A stretch of DNA of 64,000 nucleotides from the NCBI RefSeq assembly GCF_000154705.2, contig NZ_CM002917.1, positions 3,111,853 to 3,175,852 of the forward strand. Direction: 5' to 3'. The notes below the pieces were generated by a model, which saw nothing but the letters and a program-made list of their open reading frames with translations, was not told where the DNA came from and searched no databases. This document shows positions 8,766-16,707 of the stretch, piece after piece. The translations under genes and the position numbers were made by a program. Position 1 is the stretch's first letter; each line of letters begins with the position of its first letter. Source of the stretch: Hoeflea phototrophica DFL-43 (GTDB lineage Bacteria; Pseudomonadota; Alphaproteobacteria; Rhizobiales; Rhizobiaceae).

Positions 8766-9464
8766 CTAGTCCACGAGCTTTGCGGTTCCGTCTGCCAGCA
8801 TCGCTTCGATCGCCGCCATCTCGCTCAGACCATTTTGCACTTTTGCGTCAAGCGCGGTTTCAAGCTCTTGAATCGCGGCCAGTTGTGCGATGACGGCATC
8901 GATCTGGGAAAACGGGATGACAACGACGCCATCGACATCGGCAACGATCATATCGCCGGTTTCGATGTATCTGCCGCCGACCACGGCGCCAAACCCGACC
9001 TTGCCCGGTCCATTGGAGTAGGGTGAATTCGGGCTCAGTCCGGCGCACCAGGCAGGCAAGCCTGCGGCAACGATTCCAGGATAATCGCGCATCTGCCCAT
9101 CTGTTACAAAAGCCGCAACGCCCCGGTTCTTCATGATCCCGCAGAACCTGTCGCCCGCAGCAGAGCAGTTTTTGTGCCCATGCACCGCCGAAACAATGAT
9201 GTCACCGGGCTGGGAAACATGAACTGCACCCATCGTCGCAAGGATTTCAGCGGGCCCATTCTCGGCCACAACGGCAGGACCATAGGCATGCGTCGGCAAA
9301 TCGCGCCCACCGCCTACGGGCTGGATCGTAGAGCAAAGAGCGCCTTGCCCTTCCATCGCATCGCACAAAAAGCCTGTGGGAATGTCCCGAAAGGCTGCGA
9401 TCTGGTCAGCGCCAGGACGCCGGATGGTTTTGCGAATCTGCAGTTTTGGGGGTTCTTCGATCAT
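8766..9464 (-). CDS. RraA-like protein (HMG/CHA aldolase or oxaloacetate decarboxylase type)
   Basis: A 232-residue RraA-fold protein. The conserved TDGQMRD segment supplies the Arg126-Asp127 pair used by class II pyruvate aldolases of this family, preceded by a Gly-Asp pair at 104-105. Family members cleave 4-hydroxy-4-methyl-2-oxoglutarate or decarboxylate oxaloacetate; others inhibit RNase E. The catalytic residues and the catabolic surroundings favour an aldolase. The start is firm: GGAGG lies eight bases ahead of the ATG. It is convergent with the PhyH gene and 41 bases downstream of azlD on the same strand. Confidence 0.78.
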   Translation of the reverse strand: MIEEPPKLQIRKTIRRPGADQIAAFRDIPTGFLCDAMEGQGALCSTIQPVGGGRDLPTHAYGPAVVAENGPAEILATMGAVHVSQPGDIIVSAVHGHKNCSAAGDRFCGIMKNRGVAAFVTDGQMRDYPGIVAAGLPAWCAGLSPNSPYSNGPGKVGFGAVVGGRYIETGDMIVADVDGVVVIPFSQIDAVIAQLAAIQELETALDAKVQNGLSEMAAIEAMLADGTAKLVD

Positions 9465-9505
9465 GTTTTATCCTCCGGTTTGCGATGGGCTGAAAAGACC
9501 ACTGC

Positions 9506-9829
9506 CTATGACAAGAAAAACTGCATCAGATAGAGCGCGCCCATCCCGGCGATGATGGCCCAGATCACGCCAAACCGCAGCCCCGCAAGCAGCGCGGCAA
9601 GGGCTGCGAGCAAACGTATCGGGTCCGGCATGCCCCCTGTTGCTTCGGGCCAGACCAGCAACGGCATGACGAGTGCGGGAAAGACCGCAACGCCGACATA
9701 GCGCAGATACAGCAACGCCCAATCCGGCAATTGACGGCCCCCCAACAATCCGAGGAAGGAAAAACGGATCAGGAAGGTACCGATCCCCAGCAGCACCGTC
9801 AGCAACCAGAATGAAGCTGTGTCGATCAT
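9506..9829 (-). CDS. azlD: AzlD family branched-chain amino acid export subunit
   Basis: A 107-residue membrane protein with about four hydrophobic helices and the typical AzlD opening FWLLTVLLGIGTFLIRFSF. AzlD is the small partner of AzlC in a two-gene exporter of branched-chain amino acids or similar compounds. Its ATG overlaps the azlC stop by four bases (ATGA), showing translational coupling. Confidence 0.85.
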   Translation of the reverse strand: MIDTASFWLLTVLLGIGTFLIRFSFLGLLGGRQLPDWALLYLRYVGVAVFPALVMPLLVWPEATGGMPDPIRLLAALAALLAGLRFGVIWAIIAGMGALYLMQFFLS

Positions 9830-10539
9830 GAGATCAGCCTTTGCGCACGGCGCGTTACATGGAGTTCGGCCTGCCCACCCGCGAACACCCCCAAAAGGGC
9901 GGCAATGATCAGCCCGAGCGACCAGGGCACCCATGAAAAAGCCAAGGCAGCACCGCTGGCGATCAACGCGGCAAAGATGTGCGGGCCGGACCGCAACAAT
10001 GGCGCCGTCAAAGCGATAAAACAGACCGGCACCGCAAAATCGAGGCTGAACGAGGCAGGAATCGCCTGCCCCACAAGGGCTCCGATCAGCGTAAACGCAT
10101 ACCAGAATGGACAGATCAGCAGCATCGCGCCGAAGTAGTAGGCAACCTTGGCCGCCGGTTTCATGTCAGGCGAATCCTGATAGGTTCGGACGGCAACCGC
10201 GAAGGCCTGGTCGACCATCAGATACGCCATCAAAGCCCGCACGCCCAATCGGGCGTGCCCCAGATGAGGCACAAGGGCAGCCGAATACATGGCCATACGC
10301 AGGTTGACAGCGAGCGCGGCAAGCAGGGCAATGAACACCGGCGCCTGATCCTGCAACAAGGCGATTGCGGTGAATTGTGAGGCCCCGGCGATCACCAGCA
10401 CGGACATGGACATGGTCTGCAAAACATCCAGCCCCGCATCCCGCGCCACCACTCCGAACAGCATCGAATAAGGCACGACAATCAAGATGAAGGGCGCGCA
10501 ATCCCAGTATCCGCGCCAGAACGCCTGCCGCGGTGTCAT
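9826..10539 (-). CDS. azlC: AzlC family permease
   Basis: A 237-residue membrane protein of the AzlC family, with the N-terminal FWRGYWDCAPFILIVVPYSMLFGV segment followed by several hydrophobic helices. It is the large subunit of the AzlCD exporter. The frame is open for another 106 codons upstream, but the ATG at 10539 matches the family N-terminus and shares one base with the stop of the upstream secreted-protein gene (TGATG). The substrate is unknown in this organism. Confidence 0.87.
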   Translation of the reverse strand: MTPRQAFWRGYWDCAPFILIVVPYSMLFGVVARDAGLDVLQTMSMSVLVIAGASQFTAIALLQDQAPVFIALLAALAVNLRMAMYSAALVPHLGHARLGVRALMAYLMVDQAFAVAVRTYQDSPDMKPAAKVAYYFGAMLLICPFWYAFTLIGALVGQAIPASFSLDFAVPVCFIALTAPLLRSGPHIFAALIASGAALAFSWVPWSLGLIIAALLGVFAGGQAELHVTRRAQRLIS

Positions 10540-11048
10540 CACAAATCCCGAGATCTCAGAAACAGCCGCGCATAGGTCAACCCTGCAGCATTGGCCTTGC
10601 AGCGCGCGTTCTGCCGAACGATCGCGTCGTCGCTCTCGCGGCCAACGATAAGCGCCAGCTCTTCCATACGGCTGCATTGAAGCAGCGCCGACAGCAGGTC
10701 GTATTTGCCTTCGACACCCGCAACCGCGGCTATTTCTTCGGACGCCTTCTGTTTGATTCCGGTCATCAAAGCGGCAATGCCCGCCTGCCACTCCTTCTCC
10801 AATTCGACAAAGCACAGCGCCGCGACGGCGGGTGTGTCGATGTTGATAGACATACAAGCCGAATGTGCCTCATCGAGGCAAGTTGCAGCGGGCTGTCCCG
10901 CTTCAAGCCGGTCGCTCAGGCAAGCGTTTATCCCGTTCAGATCCATCTCCGCCATCGCCGGAGCCGGCAGCGCGAGCTGAACGGCAAGTGGTGCCAAAAG
11001 GCAAAGGGAACGAAGCAGCATCACAGTTGTCCTGATCATTCGGATCAT
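10539..11048 (-). CDS. Small secreted cysteine-containing protein of unknown function
   Basis: Up to 169 residues with an N-terminal signal peptide (hydrophobic LCLLAPLAVQLALPAPAMA, probable cleavage after AMA) and several cysteines in the mature part that could form disulfides. The mature protein is helical and charged, with an NACLSDRLEAG start. No family is recognised with confidence. Three in-frame ATGs (11048, 11039, 11021) are possible; the one at 11021 has an AGGA seven bases ahead, so the true start may be shorter than drawn. It is coupled to azlC by a TGATG overlap and begins only 15 bases from the palindrome at 11064, so it may share the GntR control of the divergent xylD-like gene. 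Confidence 0.55.
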   Translation of the reverse strand: MIRMIRTTVMLLRSLCLLAPLAVQLALPAPAMAEMDLNGINACLSDRLEAGQPAATCLDEAHSACMSINIDTPAVAALCFVELEKEWQAGIAALMTGIKQKASEEIAAVAGVEGKYDLLSALLQCSRMEELALIVGRESDDAIVRQNARCKANAAGLTYARLFLRSRDL

Positions 11049-11063
11049 CTAAGCACTTGCATT

Positions 11064-11073
11064 TGGTATACCA
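11064..11073. promoter_or_regulatory. Palindromic GntR-type operator upstream of the xylD-like dehydratase
   Basis: The TGGTATACCA palindrome lies 50 bases before the dehydratase ATG at 11124 and 15 bases before the longest possible start of the divergent secreted-protein gene. It is identical to the cores at 6042, 24029 and 24084. Confidence 0.72.
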
Positions 11074-11123
11074 TTCGAGGAGGCTATGCAAAGGGCCTCA
11101 ATTGAGCCTTCGGGAGGAGAAAG

Positions 11124-12905
11124 ATGTCAGACACGCGCGCAAACAAGCGGTTCCGGTCGCAGGAGTGGTTCGACAACCCGAACAATCCCGGAATGACCGC
11201 GCTCTACGTCGAACGCTATCAGAACCAAGAGTATACCCGTGAGGAGCTGCAGGGCGGCCACCCGGTCATCGGCATCGCCCAGACCGGCAGCGATCTTGCC
11301 CCGTGCAACAAGATCCACGTTTTTCTGATGGACCGGATCAAGGCCGGCATCCGCGAGGCGGGCGGCATCCCGATGGAGTTTCCAGTCCACCCGATTCAGG
11401 AGACCGGCAAGCGCCCAACAGCAGCGCTGGATCGCAATCTTGCCTATCTGTCGCTCGTCGAAGTGCTGCATGGATATCCGCTTGATGGAGTGGTGCTGAC
11501 GACAGGCTGCGACAAGACCACGCCCGCCATGTTGATGGGGGTCGCAACGGTTGACCTTCCGGCGATTGCCCTCAATGGCGGCCCCATGCTGGACGGCTGG
11601 TGGCAAGGCAAGCGCGCCGGTTCCGGCACAATCGTCTGGGAAAGCCGCCGTCTCCTGGCGGAAGGCAAGATCGACTATGAAGAGTTCATGAGCCGCGTCT
11701 GTTCGTCCGCGCCATCGCTGGGTCACTGCAACACGATGGGCACCGCCAGCACGATGAACGCCATGGCCGAAGCGCTTGGAATGACGCTGACCGGCAATGC
11801 GGCAATCCCGGCGCCGTTCCGCGAGCGTATGGCGATGGCCTACCAGACGGGCCGCCGGATCGTTCAGATGGTGCTGGATGATCTCAAACCGTCTGACATT
11901 ATGACCCGCCAGGCATTCGAGAACGCAATTGTCGTAAACAGCGCGATTGGAGGGTCGACCAACGCCCCGCCGCATCTTCAGGCCGTTGCGCGCCATATTG
12001 GTGTCGACCTCAACGTACAAGACTGGGAAACCATAGGGTTTGACGTGCCCTTGCTGGTCAACATGCAGCCCGCTGGAGAGTATCTCGGCGAATCCTTCTA
12101 TCGCGCCGGCGGCGTGCCGGCGGTGATGGCCGAGCTGATGCAGGCGGGCCGTCTCCATGGCGATGTCATGACCGCGACCGGCAATTCCCTCGCCGCCAAC
12201 CTTACCGGCTCAAAAAGCCTCGACCATGATGTGATCAAGACGTATGACGCACCGATGCGGCAGAAGGCCGGCTTCAAGGTCCTGTCGGGAAACCTGTTCG
12301 ATTCGGCCTTGATGAAAACCAGTGTGATTTCCGCAGACTTCCGCAAACGTTTTCTCTCTGAACCCGGAAACGAGGGCGTCTTCGAAGCGCGCGCGGCCGT
12401 GTTTGAAGGCCCTGAAGACTACCATGACCGGGTCAACGACCCGGCGCTGGGCATCGACGAGAAAACGATCCTGTTCATCCGCGGTGTCGGCTGCGTCGGC
12501 TATCCCGGAAGTGCCGAAGTCGTAAACATGCAGCCCCCGGATGCTTTGATCAAAATGGGTGTGAATCACCTGCCAACCGTGGGAGATGGCCGCCAATCTG
12601 GAACATCTGAAAGCCCGTCGATCCTCAACGCCTCGCCCGAAGCCGTCGTTGGCGGTGGACTGGCCTATCTCAAGACCGGAGACAAGGTCCGCCTTGATCT
12701 CAACGCAGGCCGGATGGATGCCCTGGTGCCGGAGGATGAATGGCAGGCGCGCATCGATGCCTGGACCCCACCAGAACTGGTGAACCAGACGCCCTGGCAG
12801 GAAATCTACCGCAGCAATGTCGGACAATTGTCCAATGGAGGGTGCCTGGAGCTTGCGACAGCCTACCAGAAGGTGGGACGCAATCTGCCACGCGACAATC
12901 ACTGA
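11124..12905 (+). CDS. xylD: IlvD/Edd family sugar-acid dehydratase (D-xylonate dehydratase-like)
   Basis: A 593-residue iron-sulfur dehydratase very similar in length and in many remembered segments to Caulobacter XylD (D-xylonate dehydratase), such as WFDNP, ALDRNLAYLSLVEVLHGYP and GHCNTMGTASTMNA. Cluster ligands are Cys61 (APCN), Cys129 (TTGCDK) and Cys202 (GHCNTMG). It should convert an aldonate to its 2-keto-3-deoxy acid. A strong GGGAGGAG site precedes the ATG and the GntR-type palindrome lies 50 bases upstream. The next gene is an SDR. L-arabinonate or gluconate are plausible alternative substrates because this family is broad and idnD/idnO are in the same regulon. Confidence 0.82.
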   Translation: MSDTRANKRFRSQEWFDNPNNPGMTALYVERYQNQEYTREELQGGHPVIGIAQTGSDLAPCNKIHVFLMDRIKAGIREAGGIPMEFPVHPIQETGKRPTAALDRNLAYLSLVEVLHGYPLDGVVLTTGCDKTTPAMLMGVATVDLPAIALNGGPMLDGWWQGKRAGSGTIVWESRRLLAEGKIDYEEFMSRVCSSAPSLGHCNTMGTASTMNAMAEALGMTLTGNAAIPAPFRERMAMAYQTGRRIVQMVLDDLKPSDIMTRQAFENAIVVNSAIGGSTNAPPHLQAVARHIGVDLNVQDWETIGFDVPLLVNMQPAGEYLGESFYRAGGVPAVMAELMQAGRLHGDVMTATGNSLAANLTGSKSLDHDVIKTYDAPMRQKAGFKVLSGNLFDSALMKTSVISADFRKRFLSEPGNEGVFEARAAVFEGPEDYHDRVNDPALGIDEKTILFIRGVGCVGYPGSAEVVNMQPPDALIKMGVNHLPTVGDGRQSGTSESPSILNASPEAVVGGGLAYLKTGDKVRLDLNAGRMDALVPEDEWQARIDAWTPPELVNQTPWQEIYRSNVGQLSNGGCLELATAYQKVGRNLPRDNH

Positions 12906-12956
12906 CAAACCAATGGGCAAAATACCCATCCACGCATGATATTCGGGGGAGAAACC

Positions 12957-13694
12957 ATGAGCAAATCCATCATCATCACCGGCGCTGGCCGGGGGATCGG
13001 CAAGGCGACTGCGAATGCCTTTCTTGACGCGGGCTGGCGGGTCGGCCTCGTCGGGCGCACGCTTGGCGCGCTGGAAGATGTGGCAGGCGGACGCGAAAAC
13101 GCGCTGCCCCTGCCCTGCGACGTGACCCAGGAGCAAGACGTCGTTGAAGCTTTCGGAAAGGCAGCCAAGGCCTGGGGCCGGGTGGATGCGCTGTTCAACA
13201 ATGCAGGCGTTTCCATGCCGTCATCCACGATCGATGAGATCGATGTCGCCGCCTGGCGCGATCTCATCGACATCAATGTGACCGGCAGTTTTCTCTGCGC
13301 CAAGGTCGCCTTTGGCCTGATGCGCGAGCAGGATCCACAAGGCGGCCGCATCATCAACAATGGTTCGGTTTCAGCCTATGTGCCGCGTTGGGGGTCAGCT
13401 GCCTACACCACGTCCAAGCATGCGATTACCGGGCTGACCCGCTCGGTCTCGCTTGACGGGCGTGCCTTCAACATTGCTTGCGGGCAGATCGACATCGGCA
13501 ACACTCTGACTGACATGGCGGAGAAAATGACCAAGGGCGTCCCTCAGGCTGACGGGTCTATCGCCGTGGAACCAGTGATGGATGTGTCCAACGTCGCCAA
13601 ATCGGTACTGCATATGGCAAACCTGCCGCTGGATGCCAACGTGCAGTTCATGACGGTGATGGCGACCAACATGCCCTATATCGGCAGGGGCTGA
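12957..13694 (+). CDS. SDR family oxidoreductase
   Basis: Classical short-chain dehydrogenase of 245 residues. It has the TGAGRGIG cofactor loop at the N-terminus, NNAGVS in the middle and the YTTSK catalytic motif. The ATG at 12957 has GGGGGAGA upstream and starts directly with MSKSIIITGAG; a longer frame from 12936 lacks family support. It follows the XylD-like gene by 51 bases, so both are probably in one transcript, and it may perform the oxidation that feeds or follows dehydration. The substrate is unknown. Confidence 0.8.
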   Translation: MSKSIIITGAGRGIGKATANAFLDAGWRVGLVGRTLGALEDVAGGRENALPLPCDVTQEQDVVEAFGKAAKAWGRVDALFNNAGVSMPSSTIDEIDVAAWRDLIDINVTGSFLCAKVAFGLMREQDPQGGRIINNGSVSAYVPRWGSAAYTTSKHAITGLTRSVSLDGRAFNIACGQIDIGNTLTDMAEKMTKGVPQADGSIAVEPVMDVSNVAKSVLHMANLPLDANVQFMTVMATNMPYIGRG

Positions 13695-13760
13695 GCCGGC
13701 GGCAACGCCACGCCACGGGAGCCTGTGGGCAGGGATCGGATCAAGCCAAAGCCCCGAAGC

Positions 13761-14690
13761 TTAAAGGTTCCCCGAATGGGGCGGGAGCTGCGCGACCCGG
13801 GTTTGCTTGTGTCCCCTTTGCCGCTCACGGCGCCAGATATACAGTCCCGATGTAATAATGATCAGCCCACCGGCCAGCGTCCAGATGGTCGGCGTGGTGG
13901 AAAAGACAAATATCCCCGCCAAGGCCGCAAGAAAGATCTGGCTGTACACCATCGGGGCCAGGATCGATGCGTCGGCCCAGCGATGCGCAAGGGTCGCAAG
14001 ACTGTGCCCCATCATCCCGAACCCGCCGATCAGACACATGATCAGCCATTGCAGCCCATTCTCCGGCCAGATCCAGGCCGACAGGGCAAAGGGCGCCAGC
14101 GCAATCGACGCGAAACCGGAGGACCAGACCTGCTGCGTCGCGTTGGTTTCCACCCCGGCAAGCATCCGCGTCATGATGAAATACAGCGAAGCGATCAGCA
14201 ATGCCGCAAGGGAAAAGAACATTGCCGGGTCAAACTCGGCCCCCCAGGGCTGAATCACCACAAGCACGCCGATGAAACCCACGCAAACCGCCGCGATCCG
14301 CCGGATTCCGACCTTTTCGCCAAGGATCGGGATCGCCAGAAGCGTGACAACAATCGGCCCTGCGAACATGATCGTTGTCGTCAGCGTGATTGGCAAAGAC
14401 TGCAACGCATAGAAATTGCAAATCGTCGACCCAAACAGGAACAGCGACCGCAGAAATTGCTTGAACGGCGCACGTGACACAAAAACCTCGGCGCGCTCTT
14501 TCGGCAAATAGAAGATCATCGCGTAGACGAAATGTCCGAAGTACCGCACAAAGACCACCTGTATGACAGGCAAACCCGCAAGCACCAGCCATTTGGCCGA
14601 GGTGTCGATACAGGTGAAAAAGACCACTGCAAACAACATGGTCAAGACGCCTGCGGCGGCGCGGTCTTCGCGCGGGATGGGGGCGCTCAT
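13761..14690 (-). CDS. DMT superfamily permease (EamA domains)
   Basis: A 309-residue membrane protein with about ten hydrophobic helices arranged as two EamA repeats, the drug/metabolite transporter fold. It begins after a short polar tail with AAAGVLTMLFAVVFFTCIDTSAKWLV. The gene is convergent with the SDR and 48 bases downstream of a beta-hydroxyacid dehydrogenase on the same strand, so it may end the second sugar-acid operon. The transported compound and direction are not evident. Confidence 0.82.
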   Translation of the reverse strand: MSAPIPREDRAAAGVLTMLFAVVFFTCIDTSAKWLVLAGLPVIQVVFVRYFGHFVYAMIFYLPKERAEVFVSRAPFKQFLRSLFLFGSTICNFYALQSLPITLTTTIMFAGPIVVTLLAIPILGEKVGIRRIAAVCVGFIGVLVVIQPWGAEFDPAMFFSLAALLIASLYFIMTRMLAGVETNATQQVWSSGFASIALAPFALSAWIWPENGLQWLIMCLIGGFGMMGHSLATLAHRWADASILAPMVYSQIFLAALAGIFVFSTTPTIWTLAGGLIIITSGLYIWRRERQRGHKQTRVAQLPPHSGNL

Positions 14691-14738
14691 ATCACGGCCC
14701 GTCCACCGCGATGAAAGCCGGATTTTCCGCCGGATGGG

Positions 14739-15629
14739 TCACGCTTTTCCCTTCAGGTTCTTGCCCATCCAGTCCACCATTTCCGCCACCATCCGGTCCC
14801 CGTCCCCGTCGTCCACGGCAGCGGAAAGCGCGTTCACAGTGCAACCGGACATGCGGCTTTGCATGCCCATGTCTGACAGCATCTGACCGTAATACCCCAC
14901 GTCTTTGGCCGCGTTGCCGATGGCGAAACCAAGATCGTTCTGACCGTTTACCGCGTAGTTGCGTATGAAATCCATCATGCCAGAGCGCAGTGGCCCGGCG
15001 GACATCACGTCATAAAGAGCCTGCCGGTCAATTCCCGCCGCATCGGCCGCCGCGAAAGCCTCAGACATGGCAACAGCGGTTGTCATTCCAAAGAAGTTGT
15101 TGATCAGCTTGATGGTATGCCCGTTTCCAAGAGCGCCAAGGTGAAAGACGTTCTCTCCCAACACATCGAGCACCGGTTTCACCTGGTCATATGTTTCTTT
15201 GTCGCCAGAACACATGATGTTCAGCTTGCCCTCTTTCGCATGGGCTGGCGTGCGGCCCAGAGGGGCATCCAGATAGGTCGCGCCTTGCGCGGCAAGATCC
15301 GCACCGATCTTTTGTGTCGATTCCGGCAAAGAGGTTCCGAAATCAATCACCACCTGCCCAGGTTTTACACCCGCCAGAACACCGTCCTCGCCGTAAATGC
15401 GGCTTTCCACCTGTTCAGATGTTCCAACACAGATCATCACGATGTCGCTCTGCTCGGTCAGGGCTTTGCCGCTCTTTGCCTCAACCCCGCCGCGGGCCAA
15501 GACCTCGTCCACACCGGTGCGGTCGCGATTTCCGAGAACGATCAACTCATAGCCTGCGGTCTGAAGACACTCTGCCATGGCCCGGCCCATCAGCCCCAAC
15601 CCGATGAACCCTATTTTTGGTTTCGTCAT
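14739..15629 (-). CDS. NAD(P)-dependent beta-hydroxyacid dehydrogenase (second copy)
   Basis: A 296-residue protein of the 3-hydroxyisobutyrate dehydrogenase family, with the GFIGLGLMG cofactor loop at the start and the GNGHTIKLINNF catalytic-lysine segment in the middle. It resembles the protein at 6894 in layout (DAPLGRTP segment in both) and may have arisen by duplication. A GGGAG site precedes the ATG. It lies 16 bases after the Gfo/Idh/MocA gene in the minus-strand operon that includes uxaA-type, PhyH, enolase and TRAP genes. A 2-hydroxymethyl or beta-hydroxy sugar acid is a reasonable substrate guess. Confidence 0.84.
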   Translation of the reverse strand: MTKPKIGFIGLGLMGRAMAECLQTAGYELIVLGNRDRTGVDEVLARGGVEAKSGKALTEQSDIVMICVGTSEQVESRIYGEDGVLAGVKPGQVVIDFGTSLPESTQKIGADLAAQGATYLDAPLGRTPAHAKEGKLNIMCSGDKETYDQVKPVLDVLGENVFHLGALGNGHTIKLINNFFGMTTAVAMSEAFAAADAAGIDRQALYDVMSAGPLRSGMMDFIRNYAVNGQNDLGFAIGNAAKDVGYYGQMLSDMGMQSRMSGCTVNALSAAVDDGDGDRMVAEMVDWMGKNLKGKA

Positions 15630-15645
15630 CTCGATCTCCCTTGAA

Positions 15646-16707
15646 TTAAACGCCAGTATAGTCCCCCGGCACCTCGCCTGCGCGCACCGGCCTGTGTTCC
15701 TTGGCCGACAACGCGGCGGCCAGCGTGATTTCCAGCGCCTTCATCCCGTCTTCACCGGAGCAAAGAAGGTCATTATCGCCGCCCGCAACCACTGCAGCAA
15801 AATGCCCGATCTGTTTGAGCACCGGATCCACCTTGTCGAAATGCGGCCCGGGCGTTGCAATCAACGGCTTGGACCATTCTATCTCCCCCGGGCCGGAGCG
15901 TCCCCAGAACGTCAAGGACGGAAACTCCAACGCACCTGCGGTGCCCACGAAGCGGATGTAATCCTGATGCGACGCGGCGATGGCAGGGTTTTCTGCAGAT
16001 GCCGCCTCGAATGACCAGGGCGATGCACCGGCATCAGAAATCAGAAAGGACCCAAGCGCGCCATCGCCGAAGCGGAATGCCAGCGCTGCGGTGTCTTCGA
16101 TCGCCAACCCCCGGCGTGAATTTGAGGACAGGGCGGTGACCTCGTCAATCTCGCCCAGGAAGAAGCACAAAAGATCGATTTCATGGGTCAGGTTGGTGAG
16201 CAGCGGTCCCGCCCCAGGCTGACGGCGCCAGTCCGCATCATAATATGTATCGTGCTTTCGCAGCGACCAAAGGCCCTGAACCCCGACAAGATCACCGAGC
16301 TGGGTCAAGGCATCACGGGTTGCGCGTGAAAACGGATGACAGCGGCGATGGTGCCCGGTGAACAGCGGAACTCCTTTCTGCGCCGCGCGCAAAACAACCT
16401 CCCGCGCCTGATCAAGCGTTGCAGCGGTTGGTTTTTCCACGATCACCGGCCATCCCCGGTCGAGACAAGCGAGCGCGGAGACGTGGTGGTCCTGTGTCGG
16501 TGTGGCCACGATGGCCGCGCGCGTTTCGGTCGGAACCGCATCGAGCGTTGCAACCGCATTCAGACCCAGAGCCGCCAAGGCCGCACGTCGCACCTCCGAT
16601 GGTTCGACCACGGCGGATATCCGCGTGGCAGGACAGGCTTGCGCAACCTCGACATGGCGCATTCCTATCGAACCTGCCCCGATGATGGCGACCGGCAGCT
16701 GCGTCAC
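15646..16707 (-). CDS. Gfo/Idh/MocA family oxidoreductase
   Basis: A 353-residue NAD(P)-dependent sugar dehydrogenase-like protein. The Rossmann loop IIGAGSIGMRH is at the N-terminus, and the conserved VEKPTA segment supplies the catalytic-site lysine of the family, with a later HEIDLLCFF segment for substrate binding. The frame starts with GTG and overlaps the uxaA-type stop by four bases (GTGA); an ATG two bases upstream is out of frame. It probably oxidises a cyclic or linear polyol or sugar in the same pathway; the substrate is unknown. Confidence 0.82.
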   Translation of the reverse strand: MTQLPVAIIGAGSIGMRHVEVAQACPATRISAVVEPSEVRRAALAALGLNAVATLDAVPTETRAAIVATPTQDHHVSALACLDRGWPVIVEKPTAATLDQAREVVLRAAQKGVPLFTGHHRRCHPFSRATRDALTQLGDLVGVQGLWSLRKHDTYYDADWRRQPGAGPLLTNLTHEIDLLCFFLGEIDEVTALSSNSRRGLAIEDTAALAFRFGDGALGSFLISDAGASPWSFEAASAENPAIAASHQDYIRFVGTAGALEFPSLTFWGRSGPGEIEWSKPLIATPGPHFDKVDPVLKQIGHFAAVVAGGDNDLLCSGEDGMKALEITLAAALSAKEHRPVRAGEVPGDYTGV

